Positions 34,402 to 43,787 are shown, counted from the stretch's first letter. The stretch: 64,000 nt of DNA from Phototrophicus methaneseepsis (GCF_015500095.1 NZ_CP062983.1:5084001-5148000), one strand, 5' to 3'. Translations and numbers: made by a program. The notes: a model not told the origin generated them from the sequence alone.

Positions 34402-34596
34402 AACGACACCCTCTTGCTGTGTGCAGTGGCAAGCCAGAGCTTGCGCGCGTCATTGTATACGGGTCCTATCATCGCAGGCCAAGCCCACTGTGGGTTCTTA
34501 GTTTTACCGTAATACTGCCAACCTTGCATCCTGCTTGCCTTATCACATCATGACATCATTCTGAACAACACCATTCTGGGCCATTTCATCTTAAAT

Positions 34597-34655
34597 CATT
34601 CTTGCAGCTTGATTCATGCAGCTTGGTTCATGCAGGCATTCATCATTCTTGCAGC
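34597..34655. repeat. Short direct repeats near the ECF sigma stop
   Basis: ATTCTTGCAGC occurs twice and TTGATTCATGCAG/TTGGTTCATGCAG alternate between the two copies, over about 60 bases that include the last codons of the sigma gene. Possibly a local slippage tract. Confidence 0.35.
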
Positions 34656-35359
34656 AACCGTGGATTAATAGGCCGATCATCATCAGCGGGGATATTCAGC
34701 CCTTGCTGATAGAGATCCGCCAACAAACGGCGTGCCCGAAACAGCCGACTTTTAATGGCACTTTCAGTCGTCTCCAGCATGTCTGCAATTTCCGCGTAGG
34801 AATAGTCGTACCAATAGCGGTAGACTACAGCAGCCCGGTCATCCGGCTTGAGTTCATTCAGCAAGAGTTGAATATGCTGACCCCGCTCATTGTCGATAGC
34901 CGCTTGTTCCGGGCCAGGTTCGTCACTGCTGAGCGCTAAGGCCATCCCAGAGGGCAGCGGTTCGTCGAGCGAAAGGTACTGCATCCGACGCTTACGCAGT
35001 CTATCAATGCAATGATTTGATGTAATGGATAAAAGCCAGGTCTTAAAAGAACGGGCAACATCATAGCGATGCAAATTATTGTAGGCGCGGATGAACGCCT
35101 CCTGGGTCGCATCTTCGGCTTCTGTGCCTTCACCCAACATACGATAGCAAAGGTTGTATACAGCATCCTGAAAACTATAAACGATCTCAGCGAAGGCATC
35201 CTGGTTGCCTTCTAAAGCCAACATAATCCATTCGTTTAATTTCGCATCCGGTTCAGTCACTACCTCCCCCTGCGATTCCTCACAGCCGAGCGTGGCCGTG
35301 CTAGCATTGGCATGGAGCCGAACAGAGCTGTTCTTGTTCATCACAACGGAACTCCGCAT
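34643..35359 (-). CDS. ECF sigma-70 factor (RpoE-like)
   Basis: 238 aa. Region 2 (AFAEIVYSFQDAVYNLCYRMLG, EDATQEAFIRAYNNLHRYD, FKTWLLSITSNHCIDRLRKRR) and region 4 (LNELKPDDRAAVVYRYWYDYSYAEIADMLETTESAIKSRLFRARRLLA) are intact. A linker of about 30 residues between them is acidic. The N-terminal 40 residues are extra relative to typical ECF factors, so the true start may be the ATG at 35341 or further in. It diverges from the gene at 35474. A downstream probable anti-sigma gene completes the pair. Confidence 0.92.
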   Translation of the reverse strand: MRSSVVMNKNSSVRLHANASTATLGCEESQGEVVTEPDAKLNEWIMLALEGNQDAFAEIVYSFQDAVYNLCYRMLGEGTEAEDATQEAFIRAYNNLHRYDVARSFKTWLLSITSNHCIDRLRKRRMQYLSLDEPLPSGMALALSSDEPGPEQAAIDNERGQHIQLLLNELKPDDRAAVVYRYWYDYSYAEIADMLETTESAIKSRLFRARRLLADLYQQGLNIPADDDRPINPRLLQE

Positions 35360-35473
35360 AATGACCCTGTTTCGGTCTTAAATCATCCCTATTATACCTT
35401 GTGTAAAGGCGCAGTATTAGCCCTTTACAGGTCCCTGAGCGAGCAATTTAATGCGCACTTAATAGGAAACCCC

Positions 35474-36565
35474 ATGCCAGAGTTAGAAATAAACGCGGAA
35501 CGCATCACACGCCACGCCAATATGATCGAATATTTATCCGCGCTCTATGATGTTCCCCTCTACCAACGCGGTGATACTCGTTACCCTGTATACGTACAAG
35601 AACCCGATTCGTCGCAGATTACAGATATTGACAGCGTTTGCGGCCCTATGCCGACAGAGCCAAAGCCCCAACCATTCGAAATCTATAATCATGCCCACCT
35701 GAGCAACCTGCAAAACAGTGGCCGGAATTTGTTCAATGGCGTCACGTATGCCCTGCGCCGCATCCGCACAAGGCCCCTACAGATCGAAGCCTATATAGGG
35801 CGCTACTTTGATATGCTGGCGACGTGTGACGCGCTCAAGCGTGAATTGTATGATGCCGCCTACCGCCGCTATATCCGGCTGCCCCTGCGAGCACAATATC
35901 ATCGCAGCATGGGCCCGGTCGAGAGCCTGACGAACGGCATGGGCCGCAGTGCGGCGATTGGCGGCGCGACACTGGTGGTCTTCAATCGTCAGGGGACGTA
36001 TCAAGCGATGCTGGCACAGCGCAGCCGCCAAAATGCCACAGACCCCGGCTTTTACCATACGGTGCCCGCTTTTATCTATCAGCCGCGGCAGGTACCTTTC
36101 CATGCTGATGAATGGCGCATTTCGTATCATATCTACCGGGAATACCTGGAAGAACTCTTTGGTATGCCTGAGGTCAACGATTCCGCACCTTATGATCATT
36201 TTTATCAACACCCGGCCCTATTAGATTTACAAGCCATGCTAGCCAACGGCGAAGCAGGCCTGTACCTCACAGGCATCGTCCACGACCTGACGATGCTGCG
36301 CCCGGAAATCACAGCGTTGCTCTTAATCCATGATGAAGCTTGGTATGAGCGCGTGACCGCACCCGATAGTCCCATTCCACTCAATGCCCATGCAGAAACA
36401 GACGATGGGCAGTTGCTGACCTTCCCCATAGAGCAAGATGAGCGCATCTACGAGGCCGTACCCAATCCACATCTCTCGATGCCGCCGCAGGGAGCCGTCG
36501 CGATGTGGTTGGGCATTGAGATGGCACGAAAACAAATCCAGGCGTACAAGGCAAAGAACGCATAA
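35474..36565 (+). CDS. Hypothetical protein with possible Nudix-like domain
   Basis: 363 aa from ATG 35474 (AGGAAA 6 bases upstream). A longer frame starts at 35312 but would overlap the divergent sigma gene. The middle has GGATLVVFNRQGTYQAMLAQRSRQN and FYHTVPAFIYQP, and then YREYLEELFG, reminiscent of a Nudix box REYxEExG, but the invariant first Gly-x5-Glu is not in register, so activity is doubtful. The N-terminal half (ERITRHANMIEYLSALY...) is unrecognised, helical. No membrane segment. Function unknown. Confidence 0.5.
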   Translation: MPELEINAERITRHANMIEYLSALYDVPLYQRGDTRYPVYVQEPDSSQITDIDSVCGPMPTEPKPQPFEIYNHAHLSNLQNSGRNLFNGVTYALRRIRTRPLQIEAYIGRYFDMLATCDALKRELYDAAYRRYIRLPLRAQYHRSMGPVESLTNGMGRSAAIGGATLVVFNRQGTYQAMLAQRSRQNATDPGFYHTVPAFIYQPRQVPFHADEWRISYHIYREYLEELFGMPEVNDSAPYDHFYQHPALLDLQAMLANGEAGLYLTGIVHDLTMLRPEITALLLIHDEAWYERVTAPDSPIPLNAHAETDDGQLLTFPIEQDERIYEAVPNPHLSMPPQGAVAMWLGIEMARKQIQAYKAKNA

Positions 36566-36647
36566 AGATCATAACGGCACATGAGAATTGCGCTAGTGTG
36601 ACCATATCTCTAGGGTTCTACAGCACATTCTCCATCAAAATAAGGCT

Positions 36648-37703
36648 ATGTATGCTTATGATCATCATTCCACGCCCCAAAATCCGATAACCTTGCTGCC
36701 CGATGAGGTCCGCCCACCCTATAACACCGTGGCGGAACATGCCTTGCAAGCGGCTATTAACGCTTACCGTCGCAAAGACTGGGGCGATGCCCTGCTGCTA
36801 TTGGGTGAAGCGGTAGAAGCAGACCCACGTTTGCAGCAGGATGCTTATGCAATCCAATTAGCAGGCCGCCTGACAGGGAGTGACCCTACCAAGGCGCTCA
36901 GTTTGCTCGCCCATCCGGCGGAGCGCTCCCAGCTCATCGCAATGCTGCAACGTCGGCGCGCGCATTATCTGCCTGCTATCAATACCATCACCATGGTCTT
37001 CATCAGCATAGGGATTGCATTGGCTGGTTTATACGCTCTCTCGGCGTGGTTGCCCCATATCCAATCCGTCATCGCTGAAGTGAACACTCCGCCGCAGGTG
37101 GAAGTCTACACGCAAATGGTTGGTGATGTGGCATTTGACGTCTACGTGCCGGAAGGCCAACCTAGCGACCCCGGCTGGCCGATGCTTGTCCTATTAGGCG
37201 ACCCTATGCTCTCCGGTAATGATCTGCTGCCGCATTTCCTGGTTGCCAATGATCGCAGTGTCGTCTATGTGATCCCACATTTACCCAAGCAGCCAACGGA
37301 AATGTCTCTGTCGATCTTACATGAAATGATCGCCAAGACAGAAAATATCTACCCCACAGCGCTCGACAGCGTGGTGTTGTACGGCTTCGGCGAAGGCGGC
37401 GACCTGGCAACGCTCTATGCGCGACGTTACCCCAATATCGCGGCAGGGGCCGTCACCAGCGGCTCAACGCTGGTGCATGCGCCTGCACCCAATGGTGCGA
37501 AATTACTGGTCATGCTTGGTGATCAGGACAGCCTGTATACGAGCAGCGGGGATGGTCAGTCTTTCTCTTTCCTGGATGCAAATGAATGGCAAGACTCACT
37601 GCCTTATTTGCTGCTAGAAGGCATTGGTCACGAAATTGACCCTCAGCAGGTCGATTTCGCCTTAGAGTTCGTCAGCGATATTCACGCCGATGCGCTAGAA
37701 TAA
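36648..37703 (+). CDS. TPR-membrane-alpha/beta-hydrolase-like fusion
   Basis: 351 aa. N-terminal cytoplasmic TPR-like part (residues 28-90, AEHALQAAINAYRRKDWGDALLLLGEAVEADPRL), one transmembrane helix (about 112-134), then an extracytoplasmic alpha/beta-hydrolase-like domain (about 158-345; FDVYVPEG, WPMLVLLGDP, VVYVIPH, VVLYGFGEGGDLATLYARRYP). The nucleophile elbow reads G-F-G-E-G-G, with Glu249 where an esterase has Ser; the acid (GDQD, 291-294) and His (GIGHE, His328) positions look intact. It is therefore probably not a classical esterase. It precedes homoserine dehydrogenase by 47 bases but functional linkage is unclear. Confidence 0.65.
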   Translation: MYAYDHHSTPQNPITLLPDEVRPPYNTVAEHALQAAINAYRRKDWGDALLLLGEAVEADPRLQQDAYAIQLAGRLTGSDPTKALSLLAHPAERSQLIAMLQRRRAHYLPAINTITMVFISIGIALAGLYALSAWLPHIQSVIAEVNTPPQVEVYTQMVGDVAFDVYVPEGQPSDPGWPMLVLLGDPMLSGNDLLPHFLVANDRSVVYVIPHLPKQPTEMSLSILHEMIAKTENIYPTALDSVVLYGFGEGGDLATLYARRYPNIAAGAVTSGSTLVHAPAPNGAKLLVMLGDQDSLYTSSGDGQSFSFLDANEWQDSLPYLLLEGIGHEIDPQQVDFALEFVSDIHADALE

Positions 37704-37750
37704 CGACCAGATTCACGAACTAACCATCTTCCAAAATAGGCACCTATATT

Positions 37751-38773
37751 ATGAAGATCGCATTGATCGGCTTTGGCACTGTGGGCCAGGGCTTCATCGA
37801 CATCCTACAGGAAAAAAGCGACATCCTGCGCACAATCTACGGATTTGAGCCGACCATCGTCGCTGTTGCGACACGCTCCAGGGGCAGCTTGATGCACCCC
37901 AACGGCCTCGATAAAACGGCCCTCCTCACAGCCATTGAACAGGGACACCTTAACAATTACCCGGATACAGACGGCCTGCAACGCGACCTCCCCGTTCTAG
38001 ACCTGATTGACCAGTGCGGCGCTGACGTGATGTTAGAAGCAAGCTGGACCAACCTGGACACCGCCCAGCCAGCAACGGATCACTGCTTGCGTGCCTTCCA
38101 GAATGGGCAGCACGTCGTGCTGGTAAATAAAGGGCCTGTCGCGCTGCACTATGATCTGTTGCAGGCAGCCGCCCAACAGACTAACCGGCAACTTCGCTAT
38201 GAAGGGACGGTAATGGCGGGTACCCCTTCTCTCACTTTAGCCCGCGAATCACTGGCAGGCTGTACGATTACATCGGCACGGGGCATCCTCAACGGGACGA
38301 CAAATTACATGCTGACCCAGATGGAACAGGGTGTTTCTTATGAGGCTGTGCTGGCTGATGCCCAGGCAAAAGGCTATGCAGAAGCCGACCCTACGGCAGA
38401 TGTTGGCGGATGGGATGCGGCTGCAAAAGCACTCATCCTGGCGAGAGGCCTCTTTGGCGCGAACCTCACATTAGAAGACCTGGACGTGACGGGCATTACG
38501 GACATCACACTAGATGACATTGAAGCAGCACGTCAGGCTGGCGAGCGCTATAAGTTGATTGCAGAAGTAACGGCAGAAGGTGGCAGCGTACGCCCGGTGC
38601 GCTTGCCCTTAGCGGACCCCCTAGCTGGTGTGAGCGGCAGCAGCAACGCCATCACTTACGAAACAGATTTGCTCGGTGGCGTCACTTTATCCGGCCCCGG
38701 TGCCGGAAAACACGAAACAGGGTTCGCTATGTTAGCCGATTTACTAGCAATAATGCGTTACAAGCCGTTATGA
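37751..38773 (+). CDS. hom: Homoserine dehydrogenase
   Basis: 340 aa. NAD(P)-binding start MKIALIGFGTVGQGF, then the substrate-domain motifs NKGPVALHYDLL, YEGTVMAGTPSL, ILNGTTNYMLTQME, and DAQAKGYAEADPTADVGGWDAAAKALILA. It reduces aspartate semialdehyde to homoserine for threonine and methionine synthesis. It lacks the C-terminal ACT domain found in the longer (about 430 aa) feedback-regulated form. The FYE/TSG-like tail closes at LLGGVTLSGPGAGKHETGFAMLADLL. No asd, thrB or thrC neighbours. Confidence 0.95.
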   Translation: MKIALIGFGTVGQGFIDILQEKSDILRTIYGFEPTIVAVATRSRGSLMHPNGLDKTALLTAIEQGHLNNYPDTDGLQRDLPVLDLIDQCGADVMLEASWTNLDTAQPATDHCLRAFQNGQHVVLVNKGPVALHYDLLQAAAQQTNRQLRYEGTVMAGTPSLTLARESLAGCTITSARGILNGTTNYMLTQMEQGVSYEAVLADAQAKGYAEADPTADVGGWDAAAKALILARGLFGANLTLEDLDVTGITDITLDDIEAARQAGERYKLIAEVTAEGGSVRPVRLPLADPLAGVSGSSNAITYETDLLGGVTLSGPGAGKHETGFAMLADLLAIMRYKPL

Positions 38774-38914
38774 ACGCTTGACCAAACCAACCGGGTGGTC
38801 TTTAATTGTCATTAAGTAACAGATTGTAGAAGTGGCTTTATACTAAGTAACATCACGGACTTGAGTTCCAAGGTCCTCAATCACCACATCCAGTCTAATT
38901 ATAGGTTTGTAGGC

Positions 38915-40117
38915 ATGCCGGGTATGAGCGAACGAAAGACAGTCCTTGTTGTCGAAGACGAAATCCATTTACTGTATGGTATCCGCGACATCCTAGAATA
39001 CGAAGAATACGATGTGCTCATCGCACAAAATGGCCTGGAAGGGTTGGAAGTGCTGCAAAGCGATCCATTTAACCCGCCGGATATTATCGTATCGGATGTG
39101 ATGATGCCCCATATGGACGGCTTCACATTCTTAGAGCATGTGCGTAAAGAAGACAACTGGATTACGGTTCCGTTCATCTTCCTGACGGCTAAGGACCAGC
39201 AATCGGATCGCTTCCGCGGTGGTGACCTGGGTGCAGATGTTTATCTGACCAAGCCCTTCGCCGCAGAAGAGCTGTTACACGCCGTCAAAAACCAGATTAA
39301 ACGGCAGAGCAATATCAAGCGCGTGCAGAAGGAACAGGAATCCAACCTCAAGCGCGAAATCCTCAAGCTGTTCAATCATGAGTTCCGCACGCCGATGTCC
39401 CTGGTTGTCGGCTATTCGGAGATGCTCAAAGGCTACGAAAAACGCCTCATCGACGAAGAAGATGTGATGGACTTCCTCAAAGGCGTGAACAGTGGTGCGA
39501 ATCGCCTGCGCCGCTTAGTGGAAAATTTCATCCTCCTGCTGGAAATTCAAGAAGGCGATGCACTCAACTCCTACAAATTACGCCGCCGCCCCATCGCAGA
39601 AATTGACGCCATCGTCCGTGATGCCGTACGCGGAGCGAATCACTTTGAAGAAGCCCCTAATGTCCATATCGAAATCGAAAAGGACATGCCCCTCTTCGTC
39701 GCAGATGTGCAGCATCTCACGGCTTGCCTGAGGGAACTCATCGACAATGCCATCAAATTTTCAGACGATGAAGCGGCGCGGGTTGAGGTCAAGGTCACCC
39801 ATGAAGACAAAATGATCGTCTTCCGCGTCAAGGATTGGGGGCGCGGCATCCCGGCGCACGAATATGACAATATCTGGAAAGAACTCTACCAGATTGACCG
39901 CGAACACTTTGAAGATCAGGGCAGCGGCTGTGGGCTGGCGATTGTCGATGGCATGGTGAAGATTCATGGCGGCACGCGCGAAGTCACCAGCAGCGATAAA
40001 GGCAGCATCTTCACAATTCGCATCCCCATCACCCCACCGGATAACCCAAACCTGTTCGATTCCATCGAAGGCATTGCCTCCGCAATGGCAACAACCGATG
40101 TAGCTTCTTCAGAATAA
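38915..40117 (+). CDS. Receiver-histidine kinase hybrid protein
   Basis: 400 aa from ATG 38915; ATG 38924 and a TTG further upstream are alternatives. An N-terminal receiver (VLVVEDEIHLLYGIRDILEYEEYDV, phospho-Asp in IIVSDVMMPHMDGF, Lys in VYLTKPF) is joined to HisKA (phospho-His in LFNHEFRTPMSLVVGYSEML) and HATPase domains (N box LRELIDNAIKFSDD, G1 VKDWGRGIP, G2 GSGCGLAIVDGM). No membrane segment, so it is a cytoplasmic relay protein. The order receiver first, kinase second, is the reverse of the usual hybrid kinase. It is transcribed alone and followed by a terminator. Confidence 0.93.
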   Translation: MPGMSERKTVLVVEDEIHLLYGIRDILEYEEYDVLIAQNGLEGLEVLQSDPFNPPDIIVSDVMMPHMDGFTFLEHVRKEDNWITVPFIFLTAKDQQSDRFRGGDLGADVYLTKPFAAEELLHAVKNQIKRQSNIKRVQKEQESNLKREILKLFNHEFRTPMSLVVGYSEMLKGYEKRLIDEEDVMDFLKGVNSGANRLRRLVENFILLLEIQEGDALNSYKLRRRPIAEIDAIVRDAVRGANHFEEAPNVHIEIEKDMPLFVADVQHLTACLRELIDNAIKFSDDEAARVEVKVTHEDKMIVFRVKDWGRGIPAHEYDNIWKELYQIDREHFEDQGSGCGLAIVDGMVKIHGGTREVTSSDKGSIFTIRIPITPPDNPNLFDSIEGIASAMATTDVASSE

Positions 40118-40205
40118 GGTATTGGCGAAGCGTGGGTCGGCGCACGCTATGCAACTTGATAAAATGAAACGCCCCCACGACATGAAACGAACATGAACGT
40201 CTACG

Positions 40206-40234
40206 ATGTGCCCTGCAACGAACGGGCACATTTT
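40206..40234 (+). terminator. Terminator after the hybrid kinase
   Basis: ATGTGCCC and GGGCACAT pair around TGCAACGAAC, followed by TTTT, about 90 bases past the stop codon. Confidence 0.75.
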
Positions 40235-40290
40235 GCGTATATTTAGGCAGTAACCAGGTTAAGCGCAGGTTATCAGTCACTTTTATGGCT

Positions 40291-40320
40291 TTGCCGAGAC
40301 GTCTGTTCTCATGATATACT
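40291..40320 (+). promoter_or_regulatory. Promoter for the PspA-family gene
   Basis: TTGCCG (40291-40296), an 18-base spacer and TATACT (40315-40320) predict a start near 40327, about 90 bases before the coding region. The -35 deviates from consensus at two positions. Confidence 0.55.
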
Positions 40321-40415
40321 GCCTTGTATATGTAGATCCCATAAAAGGGTTGACAGTCTGACCGCTTAGTATCGTCATTCAACGGCAAAACACCACGATA
40401 GGGAGCCGCTAAACA

Positions 40416-41099
40416 ATGCCATCTATATTTGAGAAGATTAACACGCTCATCAATGCCAATATGCATGCTCTGGTCGACCGTGCTCTAGAAGGCAACTCCA
40501 TCAAGGTTATGGATGAGTACATCCGCCAGGTGGAACGTAATCTGGAAGCCCTGGAAGACTCCGCCGCTACGGTTGGTGGGACAGTACGTACGCTGAAGCG
40601 GAAGTACGAAGACTTCGCCAATGCGGCTGAAAAGCTGGATCGCGATATTGATACACTCATCCTTAAAGGCAAAGATGACCTCGCCGCCGCCGCCCAGGCC
40701 GAACTCAACACCAAGCAAGAACTGGCCCAGGAATATTATGAGCAGTGGCAGGCACAGGAACAACAGTACCAGCGCATGTTAGATATGCGCCTCAAGCTGG
40801 AAGGCCGCCTGACGACCATCAAACAAGAGCGTGAGCGCCTGCGTGCTTTGATCGAACTGGCGGAAACAAAGAAGGTGATGACCAAGACGGTCAAGAGCCT
40901 GGACGATCTGGCAGATACGGGCGATGCAGAAATCACAAGCCTGACCGAACAGATCCGCGCCCGCCTGGACCGCGAAGATGCCCGCCTGGAAATGGCGACG
41001 CGCACAATTGGCGACCAGATCGAAGAAGCAGTGGGTGTGGGCGAAGTCGAACGGCAGTTAGAAGAACGCCGCCGCCGTTTGCTCAGTGGCAGCGAATAA
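40416..41099 (+). CDS. PspA/IM30-family protein
   Basis: 227 aa, almost entirely helical. Motifs: IFEKINTLINANMHALVDRALE, MDEYIRQVERNLEALEDSAATVGGTVRTLKRKYEDF and a long coiled coil to about residue 180, with the ESCRT-III-like helical hairpin typical of PspA/Vipp1. PspA binds damaged membranes and dampens proton leak; in other phyla it also holds a transcriptional activator. The next gene (41522) encodes a membrane protein with a coiled coil and is a possible partner. No PspB/PspC/PspF genes are here. Confidence 0.9.
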   Translation: MPSIFEKINTLINANMHALVDRALEGNSIKVMDEYIRQVERNLEALEDSAATVGGTVRTLKRKYEDFANAAEKLDRDIDTLILKGKDDLAAAAQAELNTKQELAQEYYEQWQAQEQQYQRMLDMRLKLEGRLTTIKQERERLRALIELAETKKVMTKTVKSLDDLADTGDAEITSLTEQIRARLDREDARLEMATRTIGDQIEEAVGVGEVERQLEERRRRLLSGSE

Positions 41100-41521
41100 G
41101 CCCCCACAGCACGACACAGCTAGCGCAATGCTATGGCGCTGCACCCAAATTATGCCGGTGAACGGGGTCTTTGTCTTGTACAGGCCCCGTTTTACTTCCT
41201 GGGATGCTCACAATCGGCAGGATTCGCTGGCGCTTCTTATGAATTGCTGACGTCATAGAACCGTAGATTTGATACAATTGATATGGTAAAAGGCTGTTGT
41301 AGCTTTGCAGCGTGCATCCCGGTGAAAGATGGCTTTGAGACTTTCAAGGTCATCACAACGTAAAATGTATGAAATGCTGTGCGCAGATGACGCACACAAG
41401 AGCCGAACATATAAACCGAGTTACACAAATCAATTATAAAATTCAACGCAGTCAACAATGAGCGTGATGTGGCCAGACAAGCCAGAAGAATCACAAGCCA
41501 TCATGAGAGGATATAGACCCT
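41100..41521. other. Intergenic region between pspA and the membrane coiled-coil gene
   Basis: 422 bases. The left half holds the terminator at 41161-41195. The right half (41200-41521) has no gene or convincing structure; it presumably contains the next gene's promoter, with a GAGAGG ribosome-binding site at its end. Confidence 0.5.
41161..41195 (+). terminator. Terminator after the PspA-family gene
   Basis: AACGGGG and CCCCGTT pair over a 20-base loop, followed by TTAC. About 60 bases past the stop codon. Confidence 0.65.
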
Positions 41522-42340
41522 ATGCGCGATGAAGTCCGGCAGCGGGTTTTTAGTACGTTACTGATGAATGCCCTGTTACGCTGGGAGAGCGTCGTTACCC
41601 TGATGGTGACGATGATCCTCTTCTTGTTCGTCAATGACATCAGCGTGCTGGGGGTAGAATGGCAGCCGTGGTTCTGGCTGGTCCTGGGTGGCCTGGTTGA
41701 AGGCGCACTGGTTGCTTCCACCATTTCTGACCCGAATGAAGCCCAGGAAGCCATGGCCCGTGAGTTCGAAAGCCAATATGACCTGAGCCACATCCGGCAG
41801 GAATCATCGCGCGAGCAACTGCGCAAAGCGCTGGAATATCGCCGTGATATGCTCAAGCTGGCAAAACGCCATCAGGGGGCGATGAAAACCAATCTGCGGC
41901 AAACAGTCGATGACATCAATGACTGGATCGCCCATATGTATGACCTGGCAACGCATATTGACGCTTTCAGCAATAATGAAATCGTGCGGCGTGACCAGAA
42001 AGATGTGCCGATCAAAATTCAGCGCACGATTGACCGCATCCAACACGAGAGCGACCCTCTGGTTAAGCAAGAGTTGGAGCGACAGCTCAAACAGCTGGAG
42101 CAGCAGCGCGTCAACCTGGAAGCCACGCGTAACAGCGTCAAACGGGCAGAAATCCAGCTAGAGAGCACCCTTGCTTCGCTGGGGACGGTCTATGCGCAGA
42201 TGTCGCTGCTCGGCACAAAGGAAGTCGACAGCGCACGTGCGCAGCGCCTGCGCCTGGAAATTCAGGATGAAGTGGCAAGCTTGCAAGATACGCTCGATGC
42301 GATGGATGAAGTCCAGATGCAGCATTTGCGGCTGCAATAG
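41522..42340 (+). CDS. Membrane-anchored coiled-coil protein
   Basis: 272 aa. Two transmembrane helices (about residues 22-38, VVTLMVTMILFLFV, and 47-66, WFWLVLGGLVEGALVAST) are followed by a long, charged coiled coil (about 80-270; e.g. KQELERQLKQLEQQRVNLEATRNSVKRAEIQLES). GAGAGG precedes the ATG. No known family. Its position beside the PspA gene, with both being helical and membrane-facing, suggests (inference) a membrane-stress partner, though each gene has its own terminator. Confidence 0.65.
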   Translation: MRDEVRQRVFSTLLMNALLRWESVVTLMVTMILFLFVNDISVLGVEWQPWFWLVLGGLVEGALVASTISDPNEAQEAMAREFESQYDLSHIRQESSREQLRKALEYRRDMLKLAKRHQGAMKTNLRQTVDDINDWIAHMYDLATHIDAFSNNEIVRRDQKDVPIKIQRTIDRIQHESDPLVKQELERQLKQLEQQRVNLEATRNSVKRAEIQLESTLASLGTVYAQMSLLGTKEVDSARAQRLRLEIQDEVASLQDTLDAMDEVQMQHLRLQ

Positions 42341-42673
42341 ACAGCGTCTAGCCTTCACAGCCATATCTCCTTATACAACGTGAAAGCCCACATGATGTGG
42401 GCTTTTTTCGTTGAACGTATATTTTGCAAATCAGGGGATAGAAAGGCTCATTTTGCCTGTCTGAAGGGCAAATGCCGTCATTTGGCCGAGTTATTACGCA
42501 CTTATAACGCATATCGGCCAAGTGTAAACACACTGTTTGCTTGCAGGTAACATTCTTTTTACAGCTTGTTTATATGGTTCATACATCGAGCGAGCACCAT
42601 ATAAGTGTGTTCCATTTGAACAATTCCGAACAAATCACACAGCAATTATTCATCTTCACGGAGGTGAGCAAAA
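42341..42673. other. Intergenic region upstream of the HtrA gene
   Basis: 333 bases. It holds the terminator at 42383-42409, then an AT-rich stretch with no gene or clear operator up to the HtrA ribosome-binding site (GGAGGTGAG). Confidence 0.5.
42383..42409 (+). terminator. Terminator after the coiled-coil gene
   Basis: AAAGCCCACAT and ATGTGGGCTTT form a perfect stem with a G/A loop, followed by a T run; 43 bases after the stop codon. Confidence 0.85.
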
Positions 42674-43756
42674 ATGAAGTCCTTTAGTAAGTGGCTTATC
42701 GTCCTGATCAGCGCAATCGCAGTTGGCGCGTTCGCATTCGCCCCAGCCCTGGCCCAGAGTGGGTTAGCTCCTAACGCTGATACGACCGTCGAAGCCCAGG
42801 TATTCCAGCAGGTTAGTCCGTCCGTGGTGTCGATTATGGTCTATGCGTCACAGGGGCAGGGACAGGGTTCCGGCTTCGTCATTGACGAACAGGGCCATAT
42901 CGTAACCAATAATCATGTTGTTGAAGGCGCCGAATTCATTGAAGTTGAATTCATTGATGGCACACTGGCAGAGGGTACGATTATCGGCCTCGACCCAGAC
43001 AGCGATCTTGCCGTCATTCAGGTCGATCTACCTGAAGAAAAGCTGATCCCGCTAGCATTTGGTGATTCCAGCAGCCTCTATATCGGGCAGCCAGTTGTCG
43101 CCATTGGTAGCCCCTTCGGCCAGGAATTCACCCTGACGACGGGTATCGTTAGCGCAACAGAACGCAGCATCGCTGGCCTGACCGGTTACAGCATTGGTGG
43201 CGCTATCCAGACGGACGCCGCAATCAACCCTGGTAACAGTGGTGGCCCGCTGCTGAACCTGAATGGTGAGGTCATTGGTGTGAACTCCCAAATCTTGAGC
43301 AGCAGCCGCAGCAACAGTGGTGTCGGCTTCGCGATCCCTTCTAATTTGACGCAGCGCGTCGCCCAGGAACTGATCGAGAATGGCTTCGTGGAATACAGCT
43401 ACCTCGGCATTAGCGGTGGTGAAGTCAACCTGCGCACGATTGACGCGCTGAACCTGCCGAATGATCTGCGTGGCGTGATTGTCGGCTCCGCTGTACCGGG
43501 TGGTCCATCCGCTCGTGCTGGCCTGCAAGATGCCCAGACCCTCCAGAACAACATGGGCGTAGAAGAACTGGTCAACGCAGACATCATCACAGCCATCAAT
43601 GGTGAAGAAATCACCAGTATGGAAGAACTCGTTAGCTACCTGGCTCGTGAGACGAAGCCTGGTGATACAGTCACACTGACAGTCTACCGTGACGGTGAAT
43701 ACATCACGCTGGACGTCCGCCTGACGCCGCGCCCCTCTACCAGTCAGATTAGCTAA
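42674..43756 (+). CDS. Secreted trypsin-like protease with PDZ domain (HtrA/DegP-like)
   Basis: 360 aa with a signal peptide (cleavage after ALAQ, about residue 28). The catalytic triad is complete: His81 (IVTNNHVVEG), Asp111 (DPDSDLAVIQ), Ser189 (INPGNSGGPL). One PDZ domain covers the C-terminal 100 residues (GVIVGSAVPGGPSARAGLQ, ADIITAINGEEI). A Pro/Ser-rich tail ends the protein. GGAGGTGAG precedes the ATG. It probably degrades or refolds envelope proteins. It is single-copy in the window and terminated by its own hairpin. Confidence 0.95.
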   Translation: MKSFSKWLIVLISAIAVGAFAFAPALAQSGLAPNADTTVEAQVFQQVSPSVVSIMVYASQGQGQGSGFVIDEQGHIVTNNHVVEGAEFIEVEFIDGTLAEGTIIGLDPDSDLAVIQVDLPEEKLIPLAFGDSSSLYIGQPVVAIGSPFGQEFTLTTGIVSATERSIAGLTGYSIGGAIQTDAAINPGNSGGPLLNLNGEVIGVNSQILSSSRSNSGVGFAIPSNLTQRVAQELIENGFVEYSYLGISGGEVNLRTIDALNLPNDLRGVIVGSAVPGGPSARAGLQDAQTLQNNMGVEELVNADIITAINGEEITSMEELVSYLARETKPGDTVTLTVYRDGEYITLDVRLTPRPSTSQIS

Positions 43757-43787
43757 GCACGCTTCATAGGTATAAAGCTCCTTGTAA

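Noticed and set aside
34597-34655. Direct repeats as a CRISPR-like or attachment site
   Set aside because: Units are too short, irregular and overlap a coding region; more likely local sequence slippage.
35312-35473. Longer N-terminus for the Nudix-like gene
   Set aside because: Would overlap the divergent sigma gene and lacks a ribosome-binding site, while ATG 35474 has one.
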